DNA from: Mojavia pulchra JT2-VF2
GTDB lineage: Bacteria > Cyanobacteriota > Cyanobacteriia > Cyanobacteriales > Nostocaceae
Direction: 5' to 3'
DNA: 64,000 nucleotides
Assembly (NCBI GenBank): GCA_019359325.1
Contig: JAHHHN010000002.1
Location: 124,001-188,000 of the forward strand
Made by a program: the position numbers and the translations under genes. The notes under the pieces were generated by a model. It was not told the DNA's origin. It ran no database searches and saw nothing but the letters and a program-made list of their open reading frames with translations. This document shows, piece after piece, positions 36,501 through 43,111 of this stretch. The first letter of the stretch is position 1; each line of letters begins with the position of its first letter.

Positions 36501-38275
36501 CTTGTTGCTATTCTTTAGACAAAAATACTAAGATTCGTGGCTCTATTCCCATCGGTCACCCAATTTCAAATACACAAGTTTACATCCTCGATCGCAACTT
36601 ACAACCTCTACCCATTGGCATTCCTGGCGAGTTGTATATTGGTGGTGATGGTTTAGCTAGGGATTATCTCAACCGACCAGAACTGACAGCCGAAAAATTT
36701 ATTGCCAACCCCTTTAGTAATCAGCCAAGTGACAAACTCTATAAAACTGGAGATTTGTGTCGCTATTTATCTGATGGCAATATTGAATTCCTCGGTCGCC
36801 TGGACTATCAAGTTAAGATTCGGGGCTTTCGCATTGAGTTGGGAGAAATTGAAACTGTACTAGAGCAACATCCGGCACTCAAGCAAATTCTAGTCATGGC
36901 TAGAGAAGATGTTCCCGGTGACAAACGGCTCGTGGCGTATGTTGTAGCTCACTCAGAACAAGTACCTACTATCAACGAATTGCGTAGTTTCTTACGAGAG
37001 CAGCTACCCGACTACATGGTTCCTACAACCTTTGTATTTTTAGATCAGCTACCGTTAAACTCTAACGGCAAAGTAGACCGCCGTGCCTTACCTGCACCAG
37101 ATACATCGAGCCTGAAGGCAACTAGCATTGTTCCACCACGTAATGAAGTAGAACGCCAACTCGTAGAGATTTGGGAAAAAGCTTTAGGTGTCCAGCCCAT
37201 TGGCGTTACAGATAATTTCTTTGATTTAGGAGGGCATTCCCTACTAGCAATAAAACTGTTTTGGGAAATTGAGCAAGCATTCGGTAAAAGTCTGCCTTTG
37301 GCGTGTCTGTTCCAATCAGGTACTGTAGAAGCTTTAGGCAAAATTCTCTGCCCAGAAGAAGTAGAAACAAACCATGCTTCATTAACTACTGGGCAACAGG
37401 ATAAATCAACTGCGGCTTGGTCATCGCTGGTAGCGATTCAACCTAACGGCTCTAAACCTCCGTTCTTCTGTATTCATGGTTTGGGTGGAGAAGTCCTGTG
37501 TTTCCGAGAATTGGCAATGTCTTTGGGAGCAGATCAACCATTTTACGGGCTACAATCACCAGGACTAGACGGCAAACAGCCTCTGTTGCCCAGAATTGAA
37601 GACATGGCAGCACTCTACATTCAAGAAATCCGATCCATTCAGCCCCACGGCCCTTATTTTCTGGGAGGATACTCTTTTGGGGGTATAGTTGCCTACGAAA
37701 TGGCTCAACAACTTGAGCGACAAGGCGAAAAAGTGGGTCTTTTAGTGATGTTGGATACTTGTCGTCCAGGTGCTGGTCAGCGAGCGCCATTTGTAAAGCG
37801 AATTGTTGAGCATTTCCATAATCTGATCAAACTTGGGCCTAGCTACCTTTGGCAAAGAACTCAAATTTGGAGCAAGTGGGGTAAACAACTACTCCAGAGT
37901 GGCGCATATCATCTCAAAAAGAAATTCAAGCGTTACTCGAATGCCAAGCCTAAGTATTTAGTAGATATTAGCCAAAAGCTATCGGATACTGACCAGCACC
38001 TAGAAATCATGGAAAATCATGTCCAGATGCTCAACAAATATACTTATGAAGTTTTCCCAGGTCGAATGCTCGTCCTTCGCACTGAGGATCAGAACCGGGG
38101 TGATGGTATAGTAGGTGAAAAATTTGACCCTCAATATGGCTGGGGTGATATGGTCAGCGGTGGATTAGATGTCCATTATATTCCCGGATCTCACTTGACT
38201 TTACTTAACGAACCCCATGTACAAGTTGTGGCGGAAAAATTGCGCGATCGCTTGGCTCAATCTGCTTGTAAATGA
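27545..38275 (+). CDS. Three-module nonribosomal peptide synthetase with vestigial N-terminal module, A(Thr)-T-C-A-T-C-A(Val)-T-TE
   Basis: The protein has 3576 residues. Residues 1 to about 257 are the first half of an A domain with a damaged A3 motif (TSNSTDKLKG for TSGSTGKPKG). About 258-530 is the second half of a C domain lacking the HHxxxDG motif. The working part follows: A (about 545-1040, code DFWNIGMVHK = Thr), T (near 1096), C (1152-1595, HHIASDG), A (1617-2115, code DVRHFALLAK, unassigned, Lys2-like), T (near 2170), C (2222-2672, HHIASDG), A (2687-3175, code DAFWLGGTFK = Val), T (near 3230) and thioesterase (3285-3576, GYSFGG). Codes were read by eye against PheA. The predicted product is Thr-X-Val, released by its own thioesterase. 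There are no epimerase, methyltransferase or PKS domains. The frame is intact through the vestige. The start is ATG 27545; MLL four codons later is an alternative. Confidence 0.93.
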   Translation: MQNMLLVEFLRINNTTEQLQLLVECNNTKFKYFQNKCVHDLFEVQVEHTSDAVAVVFKDQQLTYRELNNKANQLAHYLQKLGVVPGVLVGICMKRSLEMVVGLLGVLKAGGAYVLLDPAYPQEHLGLILEDSQLAILLTDSELGFKLLFNQAKVVCLDSDWQAIASQSQNNIDSQVTPANLAYTIYTSNSTDKLKGVPIPHQAVVNFFTSIAQQPGLTSEEILLAMTTLSLDIAVLEIFLPLIVGAKVYLESKSAIAQAYTDYGVCQCQSLSSELLQNQLQYWQQQLADAPPVLELPTDRPRPPVPSYESAKKLVVLPQNLTKSLKNLCHQEEASLFITLLTAFQSLLHRYSGQEDIIVGSPISRHHHPELQGLAEFSNTLVLRTDLSGNPSFRELLGRIHSIVLNAYNHQDLSFEKLVEELRPEHSVSYHPLFQVMFEFQEQPRQKLEPPSLTEAPLELEVGNTKLDLTLSMQEQAGVLVGIWEYNTDLFDASTITRMAGHFQTLLEGIVANPEQHVSKLPLLTLDEQQQLLGKCNNTEAEYLWDKCIHELFEEQVELRPNAVAVVFEEQHLTYRELNIKANQLAHYLQNLGVGPDVLVGICVERSLEMIIGILGILKAGGAYVPLDPNYPVERLAFILEDAQVSVLLTQQRLLNNLPEHHAQVLCIDSDEEILTQQNSQNPTTLATSENLAYIIYTSGSTGKPKGVLINHSNVVRLFNATEHWYHFNQQDVWTLFHSFAFDFSVWEIWGALVYGGRLVVVPYWVSRSPEAFYDLLCKEQVTVLNQTPSAFQQLIRTEQTITQPGNLALRWVIFGGEALELQSLKPWFTRHGDESPRLVNMYGITETTVHVTYRPITTVDLEQGAGSVIGSPIPDLQVYVLDQHKQLVPVGVPGEMYVGGAGLARGYLNRADLTAKAFVVNPFNNDSKAKLYKTGDLARYLPNGDLEYLGRIDHQVKIRGFRIELGEIEAVLNQHPTVQQTVVIVREDIPGDKRLVAYIVPNSVSTITISELRSFLKDKLPEYMIPAAFVMLEVLPLTSNGKVDRRALPGPDTSSIPLDTNFVPPSNPTEEILAGIWSEVLGVEQVGINNNFFELGGHSLLATQVMSRIRQALAIDISLRSLFENPTVAGLAEVIGNSQINIGDEQNQLIPQLANRESAQLSFAQERLWFLEQLEPNNPTYLIPQALRLQGDLNIPVLQQSLDAIVAHHEILRTTFITSDDGNPIQVIGLPRSVELRIIDLRSHNQSDRQQHLQQILNQEAQIPFDLTSDLMLRASLLQIDQQDHILLVVIHHIASDGWSTGIFWQQLAAVYQAFLHGKSSPLPPLPIQYADFAVWQHQSLSGKLLETELDYWKNQLAGATTVLELPTDRPRSPIQTNRGASQSLLLPQTLSTALTALSRQQGVTLFMTLLAAFGALLHRYTGQEDILIGSPIAGRNRAEIEELIGLFLNTLVLRTNFAGNPSFRLLLERVRQMALGAYAHQNLPFEKLVAEIQPERDTSRNPLFQVLFNMLNLEDKTLDLPGLDVDFISLAETAAKFDLTLYVKEQPQGIHLKLVYNRDLFDAERMKEMLHQFHHLLNQIITAPDSQISSYSLVTPEAQALLPQPSVVLPQPKYELVTTMFTQQVNNNPEQTALRQGDRTWSYSELGTTAQALARVMLGNKVESGDVVAVFGTKSFGLIASMLGVLYCKGVLLTIDPKLPSERQQLILQQAKAKYILYIDAQPPQHQELWDRLTIICIHPDTGALLNLPQDDNQLIELPQIDADDAAYIFFTSGTTGVPKGVLGCHKGLAHFLVWQRQTFAIGKQDRVAQLTGLSFDVVLRDIFLPLTSGATLCLPPEGDNLEPTKILHYLESEQITVLHTVPSLAQSWLANIPSGISLQNLRWLFLAGEPLKQTLVEQWRQAFPTSGEIVNLYGPTETTLAKCYYQVPADSASGVQPIGWPLPQTQALVFTPNNQLCGISEVGEIVLRTPFRSLGYINAATETKTKFVQNPFGNDPQDWLYYTGDLGRYRPDGSLEILGRRDHQLKIRGIRIEPGEIETVLSQHPNVAQSLVIAREDIPGDQRLVAYLVANSDSAPTMSDLRQYLLTKLPQYMIPSAFVLLSAIPVTANGKVDRRALPAPEFSRLEPEATFVAPRNAVERQLTQIWEEVLRVQPIGVLDNFFALGGHSLLATQVISRIRKTFSIEIPLQSLFTYPAIAELAPVIEQHQSAGINLQPQTIPKLANRKSLPLSFAQQRMWFWEQLDSGQAIYHIAQALHLQGDLNVTVLQQSLDAIVAHHESLRTNFIVLDGNPVQVIQQPRPVELIVFNLQDCEPTQRHNQIEQLLQQQTQRPFNLKSDLMLRCCLLQIEPQEYILLLVMHHIASDGWSMGILWRQLADLYQAFVSNKPNPLIQLPIQYADYAVWQRQWLADEVLQNQLQYWQQQLAGAPPVLELPTDRPRPPVQTYQGHRQSLILPQNLSDSLQALSQQEGVTLFMTLLAALQTLLYRYSGQEDILIGSAIAGRNHQEIEGLIGFFVNTLVMRSHLGGNPTFRELLAKVRTMALNAYAHQDLPFEKLVEELQPQRSLSYHPLFQVMFVLQNALSQPLQLPGVTLTPLEVHSGRAKFDLTFELQETAAGIQGTVEYNTDLFDDAAIARMLRHFQTLLEGIVANPAQHICQLPLLTTAERHQLLKEWNHTQTDYPRYACIHQLFEAQVERSPNSIAVIFAEQQLTYQQLNQQANQLAHYLQSLGVGSEVMVGLCAERSLKMIVGLLGILKAGGAYVPLDPKYPQERLSLMLEDAQVQVLLTEQHLIEKLPVGEAKVVYLDSDAEVITQYSHENTVTQTTPDNLAYVIYTSGSTGKPKGVSVLHRGVVRLVKDTNYVNFSPEDVFLQLAPVSFDASTFEIWGCLLNGGKLVVMPPHTPSLPELAQALKHYGVTTAWLTAGLFHLMVDEYVEDLKQVRQLLAGGDVLSVPHVQKLLQAGGECRLINGYGPTENTTFTCCYSLDKNTKIRGSIPIGHPISNTQVYILDRNLQPLPIGIPGELYIGGDGLARDYLNRPELTAEKFIANPFSNQPSDKLYKTGDLCRYLSDGNIEFLGRLDYQVKIRGFRIELGEIETVLEQHPALKQILVMAREDVPGDKRLVAYVVAHSEQVPTINELRSFLREQLPDYMVPTTFVFLDQLPLNSNGKVDRRALPAPDTSSLKATSIVPPRNEVERQLVEIWEKALGVQPIGVTDNFFDLGGHSLLAIKLFWEIEQAFGKSLPLACLFQSGTVEALGKILCPEEVETNHASLTTGQQDKSTAAWSSLVAIQPNGSKPPFFCIHGLGGEVLCFRELAMSLGADQPFYGLQSPGLDGKQPLLPRIEDMAALYIQEIRSIQPHGPYFLGGYSFGGIVAYEMAQQLERQGEKVGLLVMLDTCRPGAGQRAPFVKRIVEHFHNLIKLGPSYLWQRTQIWSKWGKQLLQSGAYHLKKKFKRYSNAKPKYLVDISQKLSDTDQHLEIMENHVQMLNKYTYEVFPGRMLVLRTEDQNRGDGIVGEKFDPQYGWGDMVSGGLDVHYIPGSHLTLLNEPHVQVVAEKLRDRLAQSACK
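28307..28332. other. Fusion junction between half A and half C domains in the second NRPS
   Basis: Up to about SKSAIAQ the protein matches a Gly-type A domain (DIAVLEIFLPLIVGAKV). From AYTDYG onward it matches the C-domain stretch IQYADYAVWQ then NQLQYWQQQL. A HIP1 octamer (28307-28314) lies at the joint. The missing part would be roughly 250 residues of A, the carrier domain and the first half of C. Confidence 0.75.
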
Positions 38276-38306
38276 TAAAAGCTGAAGCATAAAACCTGAA
38301 CTAATT

Positions 38307-38428
38307 AAACTTCTTGCAAAATCCGAATAAGAGCAAAAGTAACCACAGATAAACGCAGATGCACACAGATATTTATCTGTATGCCTCTGTTGTTTTATAT
38401 ACAAAAATAAAATTTATGCAAGAAGTTT
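38307..38428. mobile_element. MITE-like element after the second NRPS gene
   Basis: Perfect 12-bp inverted ends, AAACTTCTTGCA (38307-38318) and TGCAAGAAGTTT (38417-38428), enclose 98 bp with no coding capacity. The triplet ATT flanks both ends (38304-38306 and 38429-38431), consistent with a 3-bp target duplication. The rest of the 391-bp gap (38276-38666) shows nothing else of note. Confidence 0.5.
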
Positions 38429-38666
38429 ATTACAGCAATTTTTGGTAAATAAACCACACGGTAGATGCGGTCATTCGCAGCTACACTTTGCCAATGATCA
38501 AATGCCTGTATTGTACATGGACTTTTGTAGGTTTGCCAGTTGTTGTAAAAACATCTCTAATACAAAAGCCTTTTCTATTTATGTACCTATCGTTTTGGCG
38601 AAAGTATCGCTTGACGAATCAGCTTTAAGGGTGAAGTTTTTATTTTTAAGCTTCGCTTAAATTTAA

Positions 38667-40754
38667 ATGCGTCTCTTTGTGATCAAAATGGTAAAAACTG
38701 ACCCAGCTATTAACATAGATTCTAATACGCCAAAAAAGCAGTTTCTCAGAAATAGATGGCGCAGTATTACTATCTTGTTATTTTTAGTTACTTTTGTGAG
38801 TTTCTTTGCCTACAGACTGGAAATAGTTTTAGGTGTAACTCCTAGTAAATACAATACTTTTACGCCTCAGACACAGGCTGCGTCGCAAGAAATTGGTTCC
38901 TATGATGTTCTGGGATACAGCATCAATAAAGAAGAGGCAACACGGTTACTACAAACAGAAGATGGGCGCAAACAACTATCACCTGAAAATGGAGCATTTG
39001 CTGTCACTCAAGAAACTTTAAAGCTGGGTCGGGACGCTTTTTACTCGGAAACTTTTGGGAATGAAATTTTTCAAACTGATGTAGTTGGGGTGCTGAATGG
39101 CCCGATTAATATGATAACGGTAGGTCAGGCGATCGCTGGGCTTGGAGGTAAGCACACAACTAATCTCCAAATTCCCATAAATGAAGATGTCACAATTGGT
39201 GGACGCACTTTCAAAGCAGGTACGTTGTTAAATACAGGATTAGACGTACCTGCAAATTCGCTTGTACCACTGGGTATGCGTGCCAGTATCACTAAAGGTA
39301 AGCTAAGATTCGGCATTACCTGTGCTTTATGTCATGCCACAGTTGAGAGTAAAACCGGACGTATTTTAGAAGGCGCACCAAACAATGATCTAGACACTGG
39401 TTTAGTTTTGGCATTTGCAACGAATTCAGCAGCAATGTTTCGCCAAACAGATGTTAATCCCACTCAAATTCCTTTAGGTGAGCATACTTACATTAACGCT
39501 GATAATCAAGAGTCACGCCTACCAGATGTTAAAGCCGTAGAAGATGCAGTTGATGCAAAACTGCTTACTTGGCCACCGGGTAATTTTGATTCAACTGGCA
39601 CTTTAGTAAATAATCCCTCGCAAACTCCATCATCTTATACTTTTGGCGCTTGGCCTTATGGTTGGAGCGGTCATTCTGCGGTTGGTTGGTTTCACGGTTT
39701 GACTACCCTAAATAGCAATGTCCATGCTACTAATTCAGACGGGACAAATGGTGCTGATGCTAGCCAAGCCTTATTAGGAATTGATAAGGAAACCTATTTA
39801 GGCGTGATTTTGCAAAACGCGGCTAATCCGGCTTTTAAATTGCCCACTGGCGCAAAACCCTCAGAATTTTTCAACAAAATCGATCCTACTCCTGGGGAAC
39901 CTGCAATCAATGAAGTGATTCGGATGCCTGGATATCCTCAAGGTTCGCCGTTTATGTTGGATGGGTTAATGGCTTCTTCTCCCGGATTTCCTGTAGGCGA
40001 ACAGCTAAATGCAATGTCCGCTTGGCAAAATACTTTGGCTCCACCACCTACTGCAATTAGTGATGTTGCCTCTCTAGAGAGGGGATCTGCTGTATTTACT
40101 CGTGCTGGCTGCATAGAGTGTCATAGTGGGCGCTACTTTACTAATCATGATGTCATCGCCCAAAACGAAATCGGCACTCAGCCATCACGGGCCCCTACAT
40201 TAGCGCCATTTGCCAAGAATTTCACCACACCCCAAACCTATCCCAACAGCGTTTCTGTTCCTTTACCATCTAACCCTCCGGTGCTAGAAGTTTCTACAGA
40301 TATTACGCCAAAGAAAGCACAGGAGTTAGCTTTTGGTATTAACAATTCTGCTGGAGGCTATAAAGTACCAAGCTTAATTGGCTTGTATCTAACTGCGCCT
40401 TATTTACATGATGGTGGCGTGGCTGCTAGCGCTGAAGCACTCAAGCAAGATGGCAAGGACGGACATTTTGTGGTTGCTAACCCTGACCAAATTGGTATGG
40501 CTGGTACATTAATGCAAAATATCCTACCCGATCCGGCGGCAAGTTTACGGGTGTTAGTTGACCGCAATCTCCGTCAGGTAGCAGTTGCAGCTAACCAAGC
40601 TAATTCAGATTTGCAAAAGTCAAATGTGGATGGCAGTGGACACGCTTACTGGGTAGATGCAGAGGCTGGCTTTACTCCTGGGGAGCAGACAGATTTGATT
40701 CAATTTCTCCTCAGTTTGGATGATAACCCAGAGGTTCTGCCTAGCTCACGTTAA
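38667..40754 (+). CDS. Di-heme c-type cytochrome, membrane-anchored
   Basis: This is a 695-residue protein. An N-terminal hydrophobic segment at about 33-52 (ITILLFLVTFVSFFAY) serves as signal or anchor, and the rest should be periplasmic or lumenal. Two heme c attachment motifs are visible: CALCH at residue 219 and CIECH at 482. Near the C-terminus PYLHDGGVAAS resembles the conserved segment of di-heme peroxidase/MauG and RoxA-like oxygenases. The size and two widely spaced hemes fit the RoxA/RoxB-like group, but I cannot tell an oxygenase from an electron-transfer protein. A start at Met8 (38688) is possible. It lies downstream of the NRPS genes on the same strand, separated by a 391-bp gap containing a mobile repeat, so it is probably not part of the NRPS pathway. 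Confidence 0.8.
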   Translation: MRLFVIKMVKTDPAINIDSNTPKKQFLRNRWRSITILLFLVTFVSFFAYRLEIVLGVTPSKYNTFTPQTQAASQEIGSYDVLGYSINKEEATRLLQTEDGRKQLSPENGAFAVTQETLKLGRDAFYSETFGNEIFQTDVVGVLNGPINMITVGQAIAGLGGKHTTNLQIPINEDVTIGGRTFKAGTLLNTGLDVPANSLVPLGMRASITKGKLRFGITCALCHATVESKTGRILEGAPNNDLDTGLVLAFATNSAAMFRQTDVNPTQIPLGEHTYINADNQESRLPDVKAVEDAVDAKLLTWPPGNFDSTGTLVNNPSQTPSSYTFGAWPYGWSGHSAVGWFHGLTTLNSNVHATNSDGTNGADASQALLGIDKETYLGVILQNAANPAFKLPTGAKPSEFFNKIDPTPGEPAINEVIRMPGYPQGSPFMLDGLMASSPGFPVGEQLNAMSAWQNTLAPPPTAISDVASLERGSAVFTRAGCIECHSGRYFTNHDVIAQNEIGTQPSRAPTLAPFAKNFTTPQTYPNSVSVPLPSNPPVLEVSTDITPKKAQELAFGINNSAGGYKVPSLIGLYLTAPYLHDGGVAASAEALKQDGKDGHFVVANPDQIGMAGTLMQNILPDPAASLRVLVDRNLRQVAVAANQANSDLQKSNVDGSGHAYWVDAEAGFTPGEQTDLIQFLLSLDDNPEVLPSSR

Positions 40755-40795
40755 CTTGAGATAGATTGTTTTTGCAAAATTACCAAAACAAACAG

Positions 40796-41035
40796 ATGGA
40801 ACGAGAAATTAAAGATTCAGATGGAATTACATGGTCGTGTGTTCAGGCATTTTCAGGTGTTTCTGATAACGCAGAAACTCGAAATGCTGCTCAAGTCAAA
40901 GGAGAACCAGATACTTACTGGGTTGTCTGTACTCCCAGTGGCGGCGCACAATCTGTGCGGCTGAAGCTACAAGGCAAATGGGAAACAGACTACTCTGACG
41001 AGGCGTTACTCAACGAAATTAAGACGCAGCAGTGA
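40796..41035 (+). CDS. Small hypothetical protein, 79 residues
   Basis: I use the ATG at 40796 (MEREIKDSDGITWSCVQAFS); a TTG ten codons upstream would lengthen it. It is a soluble, mixed-charge protein with two Cys (WSCVQ and WVVCTP) and a beta-like C-terminal half (SVRLKLQGKWETDYSDEALL). It starts 42 bp after the cytochrome gene and ends 48 bp before the dehydrogenase, all in one direction, suggesting an operon. The family is not recognised. Confidence 0.6.
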   Translation: MEREIKDSDGITWSCVQAFSGVSDNAETRNAAQVKGEPDTYWVVCTPSGGAQSVRLKLQGKWETDYSDEALLNEIKTQQ

Positions 41036-41082
41036 TGTATTAATCTGCATGGGGTATTAAATCAATGCTGTAGGTGAATTCT

Positions 41083-41901
41083 ATGACCAAGACAGTAATT
41101 ATTACAGGTGCATCTCAGGGTATTGGCAAGGCAACAGCATTACTGTTTGCTCGTCAAAATTATGACGTTGTGCTGGCAGCTCGTCAATTTGATCGCTTAG
41201 AAGCTACCGCCGCAGAAATACGCGAACTTGGCCGAGAAGCGATCGCAATTTCTACAGATGTTAAAGATCCTGTACAAGTGGAAAATCTGATTGATAAAGC
41301 GATCGCTCACTTTGGTCATATAGATGTACTCATTAACAATGCCAGCATCTATACTTTAGGGCCTGTGGAAGAATTTACCTTAACTGATTGGCAAGAGGCG
41401 ATCGCAACCAATTTGTGGGGTTATATTCATACTATCAATGCACTCCTGCCTCATTTCTTAGAGCGTAGAAGTGGCACAATCGTAAATGTCAGTTCTATTG
41501 GTGGTATTAATCCGATTCCTTACCAAGTTCCTTATTCTACTACTAAGTATGCCGTAACGGGGTTGACCAAAGCACTGCACGCAGAGTTATCGCCTAAAGG
41601 TATTCAAGTTTGCGGAATTTATCCGAGTTTCATCCGCACCCATCTTATGGAACGGGGAATATTTCGCGGTGAGGATGAAGAAACGGCTCACGCGCGTTAT
41701 GAATTGGTGGACAAAGCACTCCATAGTCCTGTGCTAGAAAAGCCTGAAGATGTAGCGCAGGCAATTTGGAGTGCAGTCAAGTATCAGCGATCTGAAGTTC
41801 TCGTAGGCACAGCAAAATTGTGGACAGCAGCTTTTCATTTGTTTCCTAGCTTGATGAAGTCAATTTCCCGGCGCGTCTTTGGGATGAAAGAACGTCAGTA
41901 A
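41083..41901 (+). CDS. Short-chain dehydrogenase/reductase (SDR)
   Basis: This is a 272-residue classical SDR. The NAD(P)-binding motif TGASQGIG is near the N-terminus. LINNASIY, the catalytic Ser in VNVSSIGG and the catalytic YxxxK in PYSTTKYAV follow in normal order and spacing. The C-terminus is basic (SISRRVFGMKERQ) and may touch a membrane, as in SDR family members acting on lipids. I chose ATG 41083 over the in-frame GTG at 41074. The substrate is unknown. It follows the small protein gene in the same direction and is convergent with the formylglutathione hydrolase gene. Confidence 0.88.
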   Translation: MTKTVIITGASQGIGKATALLFARQNYDVVLAARQFDRLEATAAEIRELGREAIAISTDVKDPVQVENLIDKAIAHFGHIDVLINNASIYTLGPVEEFTLTDWQEAIATNLWGYIHTINALLPHFLERRSGTIVNVSSIGGINPIPYQVPYSTTKYAVTGLTKALHAELSPKGIQVCGIYPSFIRTHLMERGIFRGEDEETAHARYELVDKALHSPVLEKPEDVAQAIWSAVKYQRSEVLVGTAKLWTAAFHLFPSLMKSISRRVFGMKERQ

Positions 41902-41917
41902 TTACCACTGCATCATT

Positions 41918-42766
41918 TCAAGAATGCTGTAAGGCGATCGCATGATGGCGAATGTGGTCTGCGATAAAACTGGCAATAAAATAATAGCTGTGGTCGTAGC
42001 CTTCTTGGTAACGCAAGTTTAGGGGTTGCTTCACTTCTGTACAAGCTTGCTCAAACACTTCTGGTAGTAATTGTTCGGCTAAAAATTTATCAGCAGTTCC
42101 TTGGTCAATCAGAATCGAACTGTGATATCCTACCTGCTTGACTAATTCAGTGGCATCATAAGCACGCCAAGATTCTTGATTATTTCCTAAATAACGGCTG
42201 AATGCTTTTTGTCCCCAAGGGCAACGCATAGGTGCAACGATAGGTGCAAAGGCTGAGACAGATTTATATAATGTGGGGTTTTTCATTGCACACACTAACG
42301 CCCCATGTCCGCCCATAGAGTGACCGAATATACTTTGTTTTTCGGTTTGAGTGGGGAAGTTTGCGGTGATTAAAGCAGGTAATTCTTGGACGATATAACT
42401 ATACATTTGGTAGTGTGCTTGCCACGGTTGGGCTGTAGCATCAACATAAAAACCTGCACCTGTACCAAAATCCCACTCGTCATCTTCGCCAGGAATACCA
42501 GTATTGCGAGGGCTAGTATCGGGTGCGACTAACATTAACCCGTACTCAGCCGCGTAACGTTGCGCCCCTGCTTTGACCATAAAATTCTCTTCAGTACAAG
42601 TTAAACCAGAGAGAAAATAAAGAATCGGTACAGGTTGTTGAGTTGCTTGCGGTGGTTGATAGATGCTAAAGCGCATTTCTCCGTTACAGGTTGAGGAAAA
42701 GTGAGAGTAAAAGCCGACTTTGCCACCAAAGCATTTATATTCTGAAATCAGTTTTAGTTTAGTCAT
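41918..42766 (-). CDS. fghA: S-formylglutathione hydrolase
   Basis: This enzyme hydrolyses S-formylglutathione to formate and glutathione in formaldehyde detoxification. The 282-residue protein has the esterase-D hallmarks: N-terminal [18 protein letters not shown], the oxyanion loop [21 protein letters not shown], the nucleophile elbow [15 protein letters not shown], the acid in [11 protein letters not shown] and the His in GYDHSYYFI. All triad members are present and the length is standard. The partner gene for glutathione-dependent formaldehyde dehydrogenase is not next to it. It is convergent with the SDR gene, with 16 bp between stops. Confidence 0.93.
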   Translation of the reverse strand: MTKLKLISEYKCFGGKVGFYSHFSSTCNGEMRFSIYQPPQATQQPVPILYFLSGLTCTEENFMVKAGAQRYAAEYGLMLVAPDTSPRNTGIPGEDDEWDFGTGAGFYVDATAQPWQAHYQMYSYIVQELPALITANFPTQTEKQSIFGHSMGGHGALVCAMKNPTLYKSVSAFAPIVAPMRCPWGQKAFSRYLGNNQESWRAYDATELVKQVGYHSSILIDQGTADKFLAEQLLPEVFEQACTEVKQPLNLRYQEGYDHSYYFIASFIADHIRHHAIALQHS

Positions 42767-42865
42767 TAATCATATCCTCGTTCTGTCATCACTCAACCCC
42801 AATATGGATTTTAGAGGAATGTTGACAGAAAGCCAGCGCTTGTCCCCTCGTCCCCTTGTCCATGA

Positions 42866-43049
42866 GTGTCAACTTAACGTGAAAGGCTTTGTTGATCAAG
42901 ATATTTGATCCCCCAACCCCCTTAAAAAGGGGGCTAAGATTCTAATTCCCCCCTTAAAAAGGGGGGTTAGGGGGGATCTAAAAGTTTATGGTGCTAAGAG
43001 AGAGAACCTTAAAGACTTACGCTATATGCATCTAAGCTTAAGTTGACAC
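42866..43049. mobile_element. MITE-like element inserted in a short tandem repeat tract
   Basis: Perfect 12-bp inverted ends, GTGTCAACTTAA (42866-42877) and TTAAGTTGACAC (43038-43049), enclose 160 bp without coding sequence. The interior holds a GATC-bounded repeat (42907-42978). TCCCCTTGTCC-type tandem repeats lie on both outer sides (42842-42861 and 43054-43083), as though the element split one array. No clear target duplication is visible. Confidence 0.5.
42907..42978. repeat. GATC-bounded inverted dispersed repeat, copy 1
   Basis: GATCCCCCAACCCCCTT at the left and AAGGGGGGTTAGGGGGGATC at the right are near-perfect reverse complements. Two further copies are at 46137-46257 and 51268-51385. 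Confidence 0.7.
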
Positions 43050-43051
43050 CA

Positions 43052-43103
43052 ATGCCCCTTGTCCCCCTGTCCCCTTGTCCCCTTGCCCCCCGCCCCATGC
43101 CCC
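43052..43103. repeat. Short tandem repeat tract (STRR-type)
   Basis: Repeats of CCCTTGTCC and related heptamer/octamer units end just before the stop of the STAND/WD40 gene. They are typical of heterocystous cyanobacteria. Confidence 0.6.
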
Positions 43104-43111
43104 ATTACGTA

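Noticed and set aside
28674-37790. Minus-strand frames opposite the second NRPS
   Set aside because: They are shadows of strongly coding plus-strand NRPS domains. The same phantom frames recur wherever A, T or C domains recur.
38442-38660. 72-codon frame before the cytochrome gene
   Set aside because: Its composition is unlike a conserved protein. It lies directly behind the MITE-like element and has no ribosome binding site.
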